Shown: positions 1-14,000, numbered from the stretch's first letter. The stretch: 64,000 bases of DNA from Agelaius tricolor (GCA_023055355.1 JALJCS010000028.1:5952418-6016417), one strand, 5' to 3'. Numbers and translations are program-made. Notes: generated by a model from the sequence alone, not told the origin.

Positions 1-1376
1 AGGTTACAGAAACGCTCGCTCAGATTATGGTGCTTAACCCACTGCCAGCCCCAGCCATAAATCCCAGCCTCTGCCTCTGCTGGTACCTGGGGCAAGGTTT
101 GGGCATCAGATGGATCTTTGGAGTGTTGGGAGGCCTGAGCCAGTGGGTCAGAAACCACTGCTGGTTTAACCTCACTCATCCCAATAAATCTCCTTTAGGG
201 CATGAAGATATCAGAGCTGACTGGTTTTTTACAGGCATGGTATTTCTGCCTTCCTGAGGTACAAACCCAGCCAGGGAAACATCTCCCAGGTTGATTTGTG
301 CCAACAGCTGAGTCATTTAACTGGTGGGATTTATACAGGCAGGGACAAATTGGACACCTGCGCTGAGAAAGCGGAGTTCAAGCCAAAATAAAAATCAGCC
401 CCCAATTGTTCGGAGGTGGCTCGGCTATTATCCATCAAGGGCATTGTCTTCGGGGAGACAATTCCTGCTCTGAGTTCGTCCCCACATCGTCTGTCACAAA
501 TTCATGTCCATTGTTCGAGATGACGACATGTACATAATAATCCTGTGAGTTCCAGCGCGTTCCAGCTCTGCTGTTTAAGCAGCAGCAGCCGGTGAGGGAT
601 GAAGGTTTAGCACACGGGTGTTATCCAATGCAAAGCTCTTGCTGCTGTGCAATCCGGAGGCAGATGGCTCCCAAGCTGCAGAGGGCTGTGCTCCTGAATG
701 GCTCTTTTTGAGGATGGCTGCACTGGGGTGCTGGGCAGGAGATGAAAGGTGCCAATGACTGCTCAGGAAAAAATAAAATGTCAGGGCAGACAGTGGTGGC
801 CACAGGCTCTGATTTCCCCTGCACAACAGGCTGAGCAGACTGGAGGATCCTGTGCAGGGCAGGAGGTGCTGGTGAGGGGCAAGTTGGGGTCTCTGAGGTC
901 TTGTGCTTCCAACCCACAATGGCTCCAGCCTGTACTCCCCATACCAGGGCTCCTTGCTTTCCTTTTAATCAAACTTCAAACCCAGGGTAACGACTTAAAC
1001 ATCCGCAAAGGAAGCAGCCAAGGGAGACATAAGGGCTTGTTTGATCTTTTTCTGAAAGGAGAGTAGGAATCAATTCCTAACAGAAAATGCATAAGGACAG
1101 TGCTGGAAGGAAAAGCCAGAGCAGAGCTGGGTCCAGTCACACGGGGCGGGTTTGTGGTCCCAGGACATGTTTGGCACCTTGAGGGCAGCAGGCAAGCGGG
1201 TGGCATGACCAGGATGTGGGTTCAGCACTTATTTCTCCTTGGATTGCACGTGCAGGCAGGGAAATCTGTGAGGATGGGGCCAAGTCCCCTTGCTGGGGTA
1301 GGGGGGTCCTATCTGCTGGCAGGCATGTCCATGCCACAGCCTTCCAAAAGCTGCTTCAGCAGGAGCTGGGGCTGTG

Positions 1377-1446
1377 TGGAGGAGGAGGAGGAGGAGGAGA
1401 AGGAACAGGGGGAGGAGGAAAAGGAGGAGGAGGAGGAGGAGGAGGG
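1377..1446. repeat. (GGA)n purine microsatellite
   Basis: An almost pure GGA/GAA trinucleotide run of about 70 bp. It creates glutamate- or glycine-rich open frames on the plus strand and proline- or leucine-rich ones on the minus strand; these are artefacts of the repeat, not genes. Confidence 0.85.
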
Positions 1447-4400
1447 TAAAGCCCACGAAATGTTGATTCTGGCTGGCAGAGGGGCGCTGCGGGGCGGGCA
1501 GGGAAGCAGAGCCAGCTCCCCCCTGAGCACATCCCCTGGGAGCTCCTCGCCGGCGCTCCCGTCTCCACCAGCTCGAGCCTCCAGTGCTGCCTGGGGTGGT
1601 GCTTTCCAGTGCCAGGATTTAGAAGAATGAAATCTAAAAGCTGGCAAGAGACATGAAGGGAAGTGGCTGCCTCCAACAATAACGGCATATTTCAGTAGCT
1701 GAATTGAGTGTGACCCTTCCCATGCAGCAGGTCAGCAAACAAAGCAGGGGATTAATTGCTGCTGTCGATACATATCTTAGCAGCATCCAAACATTTATAA
1801 CTGTGAGTTAGTGCTGGTCACACTGCTGGAGCTGGTGTGTCCAGGCCTGGCACTGGCAGCTTCTCCTGCTGCTCTCAGGGACATCGTCTGGGTCACTCCA
1901 CTCTGCTTCCAGCCCCATGCTGCACTGTGCTCTGGTCCACTTCCAGAGCCAGACATGCTTAAATCAGGGTTTCCCCAAGCTGTTTTTGGCCTTGGATGGT
2001 CCTCCCTGCTCTCTGCATGCCCGCAGCCCACAGCACCTCGGTGGCTGTCCCTGTGTCACCCTGCTAATGAGAAGGCTTTCAGAAGGGGGTGGATAATAAT
2101 CATAGCACGCTGTTTCTCACGTTCTCCTCGGCTGGCAAACTCTGCCAGCAGCCTCAGCCGCTACGTCAGAAGCAGGAAAAGAGCAGAGATGGCTCAGCTG
2201 TGTGCTCCAAGTGGAGCTGTGGGCTGGGGAACAAGGACACTCTGGAGAGCACAGAGGGGAGCCGGGGGCTGAGCTGGCAGAGCCAGGCTCTGCTCCACTG
2301 GCAGCCCATCCCCATCCCTGTCCCCATCACTGTGAGCTGGCCTTGCCAGAAACAGGGACAGCAGGGAGCCTCAGGATGGGTCTACATCCTGGAGAGGGGC
2401 TGCAGGCTTCAGGAACACAGTATTGCTTGCCTTTGTTATTTTAATTCTGCACCTTAGATTGTATCACTAATAGAGCCAAACAGTATTGAACTGGAAATGC
2501 TGTTTAATTATTTTTCAAAAATAGACCAGGGAAGGGCAGTAAATGGAAATACCAGTGAACACGGAGCACGCTGCCAGTCTCACAGCAACAAATGGGGCTC
2601 AGCTCTCAGGGCAAGTCAGCTGTGACTCCATCGAGCCACTCGACTGCAAATTATTCCTGTCCTCTGGTGACCATCATCAAGAAATCACAAGCCCTTCTGC
2701 TCCTGAAAGAGCTCATAGGCAGCTAGAATGACCTGTTTGTATTCATGTATTCAACGTGGGGATTATTAATTAATATGCTTTATTGGTTTTGTTAAAAGCA
2801 CCTGGGCTAATTTTAGGGGGGATTTCAGCAATATCATTGCATTAAAGGCAAATAACCTGGAACTAAGGGATTGGTTTTGTGAATGTGGATATTAATGCCT
2901 CTCCTGGAGCAGTGCTGTGGTGGGGAGGGGAGGCATTAATGGTCCCATTACGCTGTGTTACACAAATGGCATGTTGCCCTCATGGAGGGGATTTAATGGC
3001 TTGGTGCAATAACAGGCTAAAAGCTGGCAAGGGTAAGATAATGGACTGTAAAAAATATATGTTTATTGACACTTTTCCTCATTGTTTGGATTTCTGCAGG
3101 GTGAATCTCCTCAGTGTGCCATGCAATGCTGTGTGGGAAGATGCTGGCACAGGATGAGACTCTCCTCCAGGGGCTGGGCCAGGTGGGAAGGGGCCTGGCA
3201 TGTGGCCCCTCTGGGCTGCACTTGCCAGGCATGATCCAGCTGGGAAGCCATGGCAAACTCCTCCACATCCTCCACATAGCACCTAGTGGTGCAATGAGCC
3301 CCAAGTAAGATCAGATGGATGCACTCCACAAACTGGGGGGCACAGCTCAGCCCCCTACACCTGCACGTGAGGGATGATTGCCCATCTCCAAAGGAAGGGC
3401 AGGTCCTGATCCCACTTTCCTTTCCCCTGCACTCAGGGGATGGTGGGCAGCAGCCCCAGCCTTGTTGGCAGCCAAAATCTGGCTGGCTCCTCCCTGCAAG
3501 CACGATTTGACACTGAGGAGAGGCAGCTTCAGAAACTTGTGCAATGAGTGTTCCAGCACAGGCTTTAAACACCAACTTAGTGAAGAGGCTGTGACACCGC
3601 TGGCTCCAGGTCCTCAGAGCCACTTGATCATCTCCTTGCCAAAACACAGAGCCTCCCAAATCACAGCCCTGTGGGCGAGGAGATAAAATCCCCGCTAAAG
3701 ACGTCACCATCTGGAGCTGTCTCATCTCTCCTGCACAATGAGATGTCACCACTTGGCCTCTGAAGCCCAAGATGCATTTTCTAGACTTATCCAGAAGGAA
3801 GTTTTGTAAAAGTCCCAGTGCCTGTGCTGCACTTCCAGAGCATATTTCCTAACCCACCCAAGGTGTCTTCCACCACTAAGGTCCAACTGCAGATAAGGTG
3901 TGTTTGCCTTCACCTTCTGAACATGGGGTTACAAGGGATGGAAATCACTTGGCTGCTTCCCCAAGTGAGAAAATGCTCTCCCAGGGCTCCCCTGGTCCTG
4001 ACAGCTCCCCTGGTCCCAGGGCTGGCAGCTGGGGTGGGGTATCAGAGCTGCCTGGAGCTGTGCAGTGTGACACAAACCAAGGGGTGGGAGATGTCTGTGG
4101 AGACCCAGACAGTCAGTGATACAGCACTTGTGATGATTGTTCTGCCTGGAATCTCATGCATGGGTAATTATTACTCTCCTAATTCCATTATTCACAGTTG
4201 TGATAGGTGGTTTCACCTCTATTTCTCTCTCACACACGAAACCCCTTATTAGCATTCCCTGCAGTGAGAGTATTCCCCACCCTGCAGCCAAAACAAGCCA
4301 GGAGCAGGCTGGTGCACAAGATCACCGTGTCACTGTTGCCCTTCTGTGGCTCCCATCTCCCATCCCTGCTTTGGGGCCAAAATTGGTGTCATTGGGGGTG

Positions 4401-4849
4401 GTGCAGGGCCAAGGCACAGCTGTGGGACACGTGTCCCTTCCCAGGGAACCAGCAGCTCCCCTCCACCTGTCACTGCTCCCTGCTCCAGACCACACCAAGC
4501 CATTCCATTTGGAGTGTTTGATCTGCTTCCAAAGAAATGTAAAAAGAAGGAAAACTTCCACTTAGCCTTTGTTATGATCCATAAAACCCTGCTGGAGGCT
4601 GAGACAGCTGCTGATATAAAAAAAGTTACATTAGGGAAGGAGAACTTAATGTGAGCTGCATGGGATGCCTGGGACTATGGATGCCTGGGAGTGTGCAAGT
4701 TCTGGAACAGAACACTGCTGCACATCCCCAGATGTGCTCCCAGAATGTCACCTGCCAGCAGGGCTGGGTGTCTTGGGACTGTAGAGGCACCCATGGGTGT
4801 CTGATTCCCTGGCTGGGATGTGCAGTGTTGTCAGCACAGCCAGTGCAGA

Positions 4850-4910
4850 ATCACAGACTCACAGAATAAAAGCCTCCAAGACCATCGAGTCTTTGCCCCA
4901 GCTGGAAGAG
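4850..4910 (-). mobile_element. Short CR1-like 3' fragment
   Basis: Contains the CR1 3'-end signature AATCACAGACTCACAGAAT followed by a diverged CCAAGACCATCGAGTC segment, in reverse orientation. Short and diverged, so the family assignment is tentative. Confidence 0.4.
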
Positions 4911-5325
4911 AAGGGGGAAATGGTGGCTGTGTGGAGGCTGAAGGAGAATCCTGATACCCACCTGAGTGGGCTGGAGGTGAGGCTGGGCAAGGCTACATGC
5001 AGCTTAAAAAAAGTCCTTGCAGCCCTCTCCATCCACATCGGGGAAGCCAGCAGTACCCAGACTTATATCCATGATCCATCACTTTGTTTTGCCTCCTGGC
5101 AACTGCAGAGGGGGAGGCATAAAGGTGGGAGGAAGGGGTGAGTGGAAGACTAATTGCAGCTACACCTGGGGACCTTGGGCACTGCAGGTATTTCAGACAG
5201 AAAAAAAGTAATTTTCAACAGCAAATTGGTAGCTGGCTCCTTAATGTCAACCTTCAGCTCCAGAAAGAATGGTGACCTGTGGTGATGCCTGAGCACGGTG
5301 GGAGCAGCACAAGACCATGGAGCAG

Positions 5326-5366
5326 GGCAGGACCAGGACCAGGAGCAGGACCAGGACCAGGACAGG
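5326..5366. repeat. GGACCA minisatellite
   Basis: Tandem GGACCA/GGAGCA hexamers just upstream of the CpG-rich island at 5.45 kb. The antisense frame reads as a Trp/Ser repeat and is not coding. Confidence 0.75.
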
Positions 5367-5439
5367 CTCCTGTCATTCCTGCAGCCCCGAAGCGATGAAG
5401 CTGGCAGGGAGCTCACGGAGGAGGCCTTGATGCAACAGT

Positions 5440-5730
5440 TTAACAGCGGTGTTTAAGAAGCGCGGTTACCATGGCGACCGCTACCCGGGATTTCGTGTCC
5501 TGGTACCGGAGGTGTTGGCGCTGCCTGTGCCCCGCAGTCACACTTTGGTGCCCCGAGCCAGCCCGCGGTGCCCGCAGCGCTGCGGGGGCACCCCCGGGGG
5601 CCGCCCCGGGCTCTGCGCTCCGGAGGCTCCCGGGCTCTGTGCTCACGGCCGCAGCTGGAGCACGCCGGGCTCATGTCCGAGCTCTGCAAACACTTCCGTG
5701 CCCTCGCAGCTCCCCAGATGAGCATGACAG
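5440..5730. promoter_or_regulatory. Orphan CpG-rich island with X-box-like motif
   Basis: A sharply GC- and CpG-rich segment isolated in otherwise ordinary intergenic DNA. At about 5465-5479 it carries GTTACCATGGCGACC, close to the RFX X-box consensus (GTNRCC, short spacer, RGYAAC; one mismatch in the second half). An ATG inside the motif (5471) opens a frame to 5863, and another plus-strand frame is also open across the island. No family recognised. It may be a promoter or first exon of an unannotated transcript, a decayed gene, or only a GC-rich patch. The island is seen; its role is inferred. Confidence 0.45.
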
Positions 5731-8590
5731 GATGGAGGTGACACTCTTCAGGACGCGGTTTTCCACCCTAAAGCGGCGTGTGTGCATGTGCAGGTGCCCA
5801 GATGCTGCCCTCAGTGGTGACACAAAGGACATGGGTTATTCCCCATTTGGAATTACCTTGTGAGCTGTGTTAACAGCTCAGCTGCTAACTAAGACTAGAT
5901 CTCTGGTAGTAATAAAAGCAGTCCCTTGGTGGGTGGGTTTTGGCATTTCATCTCGATTCCAAAATGAATAATTTATACAAGGCTTTATTGGAGCCCAGAG
6001 TTATACAATAAATGTTCCATGCAAACACGCTCACATATTTCAATGTTAGTATCTCTCCAGTGAATTTGCCTGGCAGGCCAAGCCAGGCTGGGATTGCCAC
6101 ATTGCTTATTTACGTAAAATATCATAATCTCACTTTTATTTGCATTTCTGAAGTGCCATTAGGGTGATTTGGAACATATGAGCCCAGCCAGTCGATTGCA
6201 GCTGCAGCTCCTGGGCCAGGGTAGGAATGACTTTCAGGCCTCTGTGGCCAAGAGTAGGAGTGGGTTTTGGCAAGCTGGTGCTGCAGGCAGGCAGAACCCA
6301 CGGGGTGAACGTCAGGGCACAGGGGATGAGAGCATTTGGGGGTTTTTAGGGGTGGTGTGTTTGCATGGGCTGAGCAGATGGAGATGGGAACAGTGTGTGT
6401 CACTGGGGGCTGCTGCCTGAGCCTCCTCCTGTCCTGTTTTGGGGAACAAAGCCTCACAGGCAGGTTAAATCAAAGGCAGTTCTTGAAAGAGAAGGGTGGC
6501 AGCTTTCAGCAGCAATGGGCTGCAACCCACCCCTCCCCAAACCAACTCCTGAGGGATTTCTTCCTTTCTCAGTGAGGTGAAATAGAACCCAGTTCCAATG
6601 ATTTCTTTGCTTAAAACGCAGTTGTAGCCTCCAGAGACTAATTACTTTCTCCCTGCATTTGCATCGTTTACATTCAAGTCAGTTTAAGGGATGTGTCATG
6701 TTTTGGATGGAGATGAGAAACTCAGAGGCAAAAAATCTTCTCAGAAGCAAAGGGCTGGGGAGGAAGATGTGGGAACAGGAGTGTTGTGATTACAGCCATC
6801 CTGTGAGTGCTTCCACCCTCCCTCCCGTCAGGACAGGGGCAGGGGAGGAGGAGGAGGGTGAGTCCAGCCCTCAGCCGAGCCCTTGCGCGGTTCCAGCTGC
6901 AGAGGAGGATTCTCCAGCGGCAGCGGAGGCGTGCGGGGTGTGTGCTCCCCCGCATGCCTCGGCAGGAGCTGACAAGCACCAGCCTGGCGGAGCGGTGCCT
7001 GTGTGATCCCAGCTGTCTGGCTCCCGCACGGAGCTGCTCTCACAGCACAGAGGCAGCTTTGAGACAGGCAGAGATGATTTCCAAGTTGCTGCTCTGTGCT
7101 CTGCTGCCCTCAGCCATGCCGGCTGCTGCTGGGGTTCTCTGACATTCCCTGGGAGGCTGGGGTTTTGTCTGAGCTCAGGGATGTGCAGCCACGGGGTGAT
7201 GGGGAGGAGGGGATGGTGTGTCCCCCCCCCAGCCAGGACAGCTATGGGCATGACCTCTGCTCCATTCTGCTCCGAGGCAGGATTCTCCAGGTGTCTGTGC
7301 CTGCCATTTAAACCTCCAAACTTCCTCTGCTGTCAGCTGTTTTTCTACCTGGAGCCGATGATCCAGCTCAGAGCTTTCCTTGCTCGTGGAGTGAGGGCTC
7401 TGCAGAGGGAAAGTGGCAGAATTGTCTCCTACTGTGCCCAGCGGGGTGACCAGCAGCCCCCTGGGACACTGCAGCTCTGCTCCTCCTGGCTATTGTGGCT
7501 CTGGGGAATGGGAACTTCAAATGTCATGGGTGAGCTGGATGGGAGAGATTCCAATGAAAAGCAGAAAGGGTTGTTTGAGAGAATTAATTGAATTTATTTG
7601 ACAAATACTTGCAGATCCAGGGAGCAAGTGCATACATACCTGGAAGAATTGCTTCAAAGAAAGCCTATTGTGCTGCTGTCGCTTGTTCTGCTCCTTTTTC
7701 ATTTTATTTTTTTTTTCTCTTGGAACTGCTCTGAGCTGGAGAGCTGGTGACAGAGGAGTGCATTTCATCCACAGCCAACCCAGCAGCACATGGCCTATTC
7801 CGGAGGATCTCCACAGGCCATCATTGTCTGGCCCTGCCGCTGTCTGGGCAAATTTAGCACATAGCCAGTGGGCTGCTTTAATAGGAGTGCTGCGATTTCA
7901 GGAGAGCTGAAAATTTATATTCCCCTGTAATTGCCACAGCACACCTTAGTGCTGCTGCTGTAGCAGGAAAATGGTTCTCCCCAGTGCACCGGGGACTCGG
8001 CAGAGATGCTGGCACAAACAGGATAATGAATGCTAAGGTGCCTCGCGTGTCGCACAGACTGAGCTTAAATATTGAACGAGCAGCATTCCTGAAAGAGCCA
8101 TATCCCCTCCTTGGAGAGGGGCAGGATGTTATCTTAAACCTAGGGAGCATTTTGCCCTCTGCACGCTGGGATTTGCACTGAGACCTCACAACAGTGATAA
8201 TGAGATTTGAGAGTTTGGAACACACTCTTAATGCACTGTGTCCCTCATATCTCTTGTCTAAGTAAAATGAGTTTGAATTTTTCATTTTAATTGCAGACTT
8301 GTGATCTGAAATAGACGTTCTTGTACTGAAAAGCATCCGCTTTTAGATCTGCTCCTCGGGGCATACAATGACACAGGCACCCCGTGTCAGGCACTGCCTG
8401 TCAGAGCACAGCTGGATCCCCATGGTGGGCACAGCTCCACAGGCACTCCAGCCAGGCAGAACAGCTCAGGAAAGCCTCATGAATGGCTCCCCTGCTCTGG
8501 ACAGGCAGATTCAAGCAGGGTTTTTTGTGCCATGACTGACTACTGAGCTTGGAACAGCATTCTCAGAGCCCAACCGACCCCAGTTCAGAT
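5731..8590. other. Intergenic DNA, nothing recognised
   Basis: No supported gene or identifiable transposon. A poly-C tract lies near 7206-7215 and a modestly GC-rich patch near 6890-6970. Short open frames on both strands have no recognisable domains. Confidence 0.55.
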
Positions 8591-8591
8591 G

Positions 8592-9010
8592 AATCACAGA
8601 ATCCCAGGATGGTTTGGGTTGGAAGCTCATCTTCTTCCAACACCCTGATGTGGGCAGGGACACCTTCCACTATCCCAGGCTGCTCCAAGCCCCATCCAGC
8701 CTGGCCTTGGACATTTCCAGGGATCCAGGGCAGCCACAGCTGCTCTGGAAAACCTGTGCCAGGGGCCTCACCACCACCACAGGGAAGAATTTTTTCCAAT
8801 TATCCCATCTAACTCTGCTCTCTGTCAATGTGAAGCCATTTCCCCCCTTGTCCTGTCACTCTGGGCCCTTGTAAATAGTCTCTCTCCACCTTTCTTGTCA
8901 GCTCCCTTCAGGTACTGGAAGGCCACAATTAGGTCATCCCAAAGCCTTTTCCAGGCTGAACAATCCCAATTCTCTCAGCCTTTCCTCAGAGGAGAGGTGC
9001 TCCATCCCCA
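8592..9010 (-). mobile_element. CR1 LINE 3' fragment
   Basis: Starts with the inverted CR1 3' end (GAATCACAGAATCCCAGGAT) and continues through diagnostic CR1 segments such as CCAGCCTGGCCTTGGACA and AGGCTGAACAATCCCAATTC. It is a 5'-truncated non-LTR element about 420 bp long, without coding capacity. Confidence 0.9.
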
Positions 9011-12000
9011 GTGGGGAGAGGTAGAACTGCTGTAGGCTGAACTGCACCAAGCCTGGGGATTCCCCATCCTAGGCAAGCCCCTGACCAGCTGTACAGTGTT
9101 GGTCAGTTCCTCATATCCCTTGGGATCACACTTCCCTGGCCTCAAAAGTGAGCTCAGGGGTTTGGCTGTTGCTGCTGCCCTGCGAGAGTCCTTAAAATCG
9201 CTGCTCTACTGGAATAAGAAGTTATCTCTAACCCTGTAGGGATTTGGCAAAGATGCTGGCACGAAAATAGTTTGTAATGAGCTTTAAGACATATTAATGA
9301 AGAGAAGTATAATTATTATTACCAAGTTCAATTACAGCCCTTGGATTACAAATATTCTCCCACAATCCCTCAGGAAAGCAATGCATCTTGTCTCCGCAAT
9401 TAAATAAACTGAGTGTCAAGGGGAGGGAAGAGGATTAAACTACAGAAGAAAGAATTGCTTCAACTTGACTGTGGTGGCCCCTCTCCTCCTCCCGCCCAGC
9501 TCTCCCTGCTTTGAGGAGAAGAATCCTCACTCAGCACAGCCCAATGGTGATAAAATATTCCTTGAGAAACTGGTGGTTGGCTTCCTTCCAAAGACTCCGG
9601 CATCTGTAATGCAGCAGTTGCCATGCTAGTGGAATCTAATAAACTCTTGTCTGCAGTACTTCTGGAAGTGCACACCTGTACAGTTCTGCTGCCCAAAGAT
9701 GCAACCTAGGCGCTTCTTCAGGGTTTTTTTTTTTCCTTCAGGGTGGTTACTGAGCGTGGAGACAAAGCCAAGGGATGTGCCTGTTCCCTGTGCAGGAGGG
9801 TGACCAAAGCACGCAGCCCTGAGAGCCCTGAGAACCGCGGAGCTGCGAACGCAGAGATCGCCGTGGGTCGTGTGGGGAAGCTGCACTCGGAGCGAGGGAA
9901 CCTCGACCTTGGCAACACAGCAGGAACGTCAGCAGCGGTGAAAACGATGCTGTCCCCAGGGAATAACGAGATGCAGGGGCTGCTCCAGCCTGCTGCCTTC
10001 TTGGCAGGAGCAGTTTGTCTCTGGAGAGCTTAGAGGGGAGGAGAAGCCGCTGTTCAGCTGTGTGTGAGCAATAAGGGGCACTGCACTGCTTTCCCTTGCT
10101 GGAAGAAATCCATTACAGAGAGGATCACCCTGCCATGGATGCTGGCTGGCACAGGGCCAGGCTCACTTCCAGGGCCAGAGCAGCTCTGCTGGCTCTGATG
10201 CAGGTGGAGAAGGGCCTGACAGTGTCTGGAAGGTGAAATGGGCAATGGGCAGGTGGGACAGGATGTCTGCAGGTGGGACAGTGATGAGCACAGTTGACAG
10301 TGCTGCTGTCTCTGGTCCCTGGAGCAGTGCAGGATGCTCCAAGTTGGCCAGAGCAAGGCTTAGTGCTTTCTCTCTCTCCCCCCCACTAAAATCTATCCTG
10401 AAACACTTCTGATAGCAAAATGCACCAAGTTAAGCACAAGAGCAGAAGTCTCTGGTGACGTGGCTGAGTTTTGGCAGGACATAAACAAACAATAACAAAC
10501 CTTGGCATATGGATGGGCATGGAAACTGTGCCAGTAGTGCACAGGTAAGTTACCCACCAACTTCCTGGGCACTGCCTAGGAACTTGGTTTACTTCTTTCC
10601 CTATTAAACAGGGTAAAAAAAGCACAGCCACACAGTGTAGGAGTTTCTCCTTAAACAGTGCTATTGTCTGCAGATGAAGCAGGGACAACGCTTGTTTCAA
10701 TTCCCTCAGAACCCTCTCTCTGAATGGGTTTCTTGTGCACCTGATTGTTGTTCAATCTCTCCTACCCAACCCGGTGTACACACGGTTCCAGGGCTTGCTT
10801 TTGATCACGTTGGCTGCAGGACACTTGTTCCTCCTGTGAACCCTGCTCCTTTGTTCCTGTGAGTGTGCCACCCACGGGGAAACCTTTGTCCAAATAATCT
10901 CAGATTCCCTGAAGAGCGAGAGCTGCCAGCTTTGCTTTCTAGTTGAAGTGACAGCAAGGAACATACAGATTTATTCTTCTATTCACTTGTGGCTTTCTAT
11001 TCGTGTGTCCTCGGATCAAATCAAAGTGTCAAAACAACATCCCCGGCACTCCAGCGGCAGCTCCTGCCCACCAGACGGAGGACATGTGAGGAGCAGGTAT
11101 TTTTAGCAGAAAAGAATAACCAGCAAGGGTCATGTAGTGAAGAAAATAACCCAAGACAATGGTAAGAAGAAACCAAGGCACTTCTACAGGAACCTGGGGG
11201 GATTGGTATTACACCAGTCACCCCTCTGCCCCAGGAAGAGGTACAGAAAGGGACAGGAAGATATGGCAGTCTAGTTTCTGGCTCTGTGACAGTGTTGTTA
11301 GAACACTCCAAGCCCTAAACCCTCTTCCTGGGCGGTTTTTAATTCTGACTCTGTGTTAAGCATTAAGCACTATCAGTGCATGCAGAAAAGAGCCCTAGAA
11401 ATGTGCTGCTTGAGCAGGAGTGCCCAGCTGAAGTCTTTCTCTGCTTACATGATTAATCTGTCTCTGAAGAGCAGCTATTACACACTGGGACGGTGTCTGG
11501 ACAGTTGTGTGACATCTTCTGTGCAGGATGCGAGCAGCGTGGATGACAAAGGCACACAGCCGGCCCTGTGGAGAGGTGGGAGATGACTCAGAGCTGTGGC
11601 ATCGTGTAATGGAGCTGCTCCTGGAAAACCTGCTTCAAAAGAGTCGGGACACAGGAGATCGGCAGCGGTGCTTGATGGAGGCAGTACCTGATGTAGGAAG
11701 TGCTTAAGCAGATTGTAATGAGGATGTGGCTTCATTACCAGAGCCTCCCAGGGCTGATAAGGGAATCGCTCCTGTTGCACTGCAGTCCCCAGATGGAAGG
11801 AATGCGTAAGAGCGCGCCGCACCGGGCCACTGGAGCCGCTGTCCTAGCGTGATTCCTACCAATGGAACAATATTGCTTGCTGTTGCATGAACAGAACATG
11901 TCTCCTCTGATTGTTTTTTCCTGCTCTTTTGAAGATAGATGCTGTCTGAGGATCCCCAGTGGTAGAAGGTCCTCTCTAAGGTGCAGTTACAGCTCTTTAC

Positions 12001-14000
12001 ACGTAACCTCTGGCACTGAGAACCAGTGGTAAAAAGAAATAAATCCAAGTGGGGATCTTTTGGCACAGTTTGCTCTGGTTCTGAAAGAAGTCGTGAGAGT
12101 GGACAAGAGACTGACCTCAATAGCCTGTTCCATGGCCCTGCTCCAGGGTGCTTCAGCTGTAATTATCCTTTTTTAATTCAGGGAGCTACTGAACTGTGAT
12201 GAGATTCCTGCAGTGGCTTAAACTCCCCCTCCTGTAGGATACCAGGGAAAGAGACACCTCCTCAGGAAAATGCTGATGGCTTCTTGCTCTGCTAAGAAAA
12301 TGCCACCTGGCCCAGCTGCCTTCTCCATCTCAGGTGCTCATCCATGGGCACGTGCCTTTGCTTGGACCAGCTCTGTCCTGGGAGATTTCCTCTGCCCAGA
12401 AATTGGCAACTCTCATATGCCAAGAATTAAATTGTTGAGGGGTTTTAGACTTTACGTATTGAATTATTGCAAGACAAGTGACAGAAAGTGAGCAAGAGTT
12501 AATTATGTGACAGGGAAAGTGCCACTGTGCAGCAATCCTTTCAAAGGCAAACAGAAATATTTATAGACTCAGGACTGCACAACTTGCTGTGCTCTGACTC
12601 GAGATGTGCTACTGATTCATGGGGCAGCACTTTGGGATGGGGCTCTGGTGTGGGCCACAGCTCTGCTGAAAGGTAGGTCTCACCTCAAGCTGTGTTCAGA
12701 GGCAAGTGCTAATGAGAGAAAATCTGGTAGGATTTTGTCAAATCAGGGTTTAAAAACATCCTGGTGATGTCCTCTTTTCAGTCCCTCGGTGGATTTTCCT
12801 TTCTTCATGGCTGGCAGAGCAGCTGTGAGTGCTCACTGAGGTGACCCCAGCCCACACCACCAGCTCTGTGGGACAGTGCCCCAGCCCCTCCAGATTTGGA
12901 GCACACACACAGCTTGTGCAGGTGCTCATTTCTTGGGTGATTTCCCACCGCACCACGATACTTCTGTTCCATTCTGCCTTCCAAGCACAGCTGCAAAGTG
13001 CAGAAGCTGGGAGAGGAGACAAACAGGATCCTGAGATCAAACCCGATCAACATCTGCAAGCAGCCACCCCGCAGTCACCCTCCTGTGGGACACTCCCTGC
13101 CCTCCTTCAGTGCTCCCAAGGGTTATCCCACAAAGAGCCACCCTTGGTGGGCACAGCCTCGGCTCTGTGCCCTCCACAGCCCTGGGCCTGGCCCAGGAAC
13201 TGTCACTATTTTCAGGGACTGACTAATCCTGACGGGAGCAGGAAGAATCTGCTGTTACCTGCAGAGGACAGAGGGAGGGAGATAATTCATTCCCATCCCC
13301 AAAGCAATCCCTGCAGGCAGGTTTTGAGTCAGATTTCCAATCTTCTGCCTTTGGAGACCACCAAGCAGGCTTAAAAGAAATCTTTATATTTTTAGCAGTA
13401 ACATAATAGTGGTGGAAATTTAATAAAATTCACCATCAAATATTTATCCCATTACATTGGCTTAAGTAATTCAAGATGCTGAAATCAACATGGTGGGTTT
13501 ATATTTAATGAGCCTTGTGTAAAACAGCCACTTCCATCCTTGTCAGGTGTGTAGAGAAGACACTTGCATACACTCAAAGAATTTTTATCTCCCCAAAGAT
13601 ATGGTGTTAAATAATGTACAACACTCACCAAAATGTTACCTGTCACTGGTGGAAAATCAGGCTGGGGCTCGGTGAGTCTGATGTTCACTGGCATGTAGGA
13701 CAGAGGAAGGGCATTTTTAAATTATTATTATTTTAAATCTAACTAAGAAAATTATGCTGAGAGCAGCTTGGGCTCAGCTTTTGGATGAAGTTCAGCCTTG
13801 CTGAGTGTGGTGTTCCCAGCCTGTCCCTCTGACAGCTGGGCAGGGTGGCAATGCCAGGACCAGGCTCAGCTACCTGCAGGCAGTGGGGGCTGGAAGAAAC
13901 AGAGAGAAGCTGTTTGTTCCTGAGATGCCCTGTTCCAGCTGGGAGCAGCACACCCAGAGCTGCAGAACACAACTGCTCCAGCTCCCTGGGGTGCCTAGCA
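9011..14000. other. Intergenic DNA, nothing recognised
   Basis: No splice-linked open frames and no recognised protein similarity. The stretch around 9750-9910 is mildly CpG-rich. AT-rich blocks (9280-9420, 13380-13740) look like ordinary intergenic sequence. Confidence 0.55.

Larger units (their letters stand above)
1..5440. other. Intergenic DNA, no gene recognised
   Basis: No open frame here resembles a known protein and I see no paired splice sites joining open frames. Sequence is typical avian intergenic DNA with a purine-rich (GGA)n tract near 1377-1446, a probable CR1 3' fragment near 4850-4910 and a small GGACCA repeat near 5326-5366. Distant regulatory elements or lncRNA exons cannot be excluded by eye. 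Confidence 0.6.

Noticed and set aside
1229..1688. Leu-, Pro- or Ser-rich minus-strand frames near 1.4 kb
   Set aside because: Produced by the (GGA)n microsatellite.
10040..10356. Possible gene in the 100-codon minus-strand frame
   Set aside because: No recognisable domain, no CpG start and no compatible neighbouring exons.
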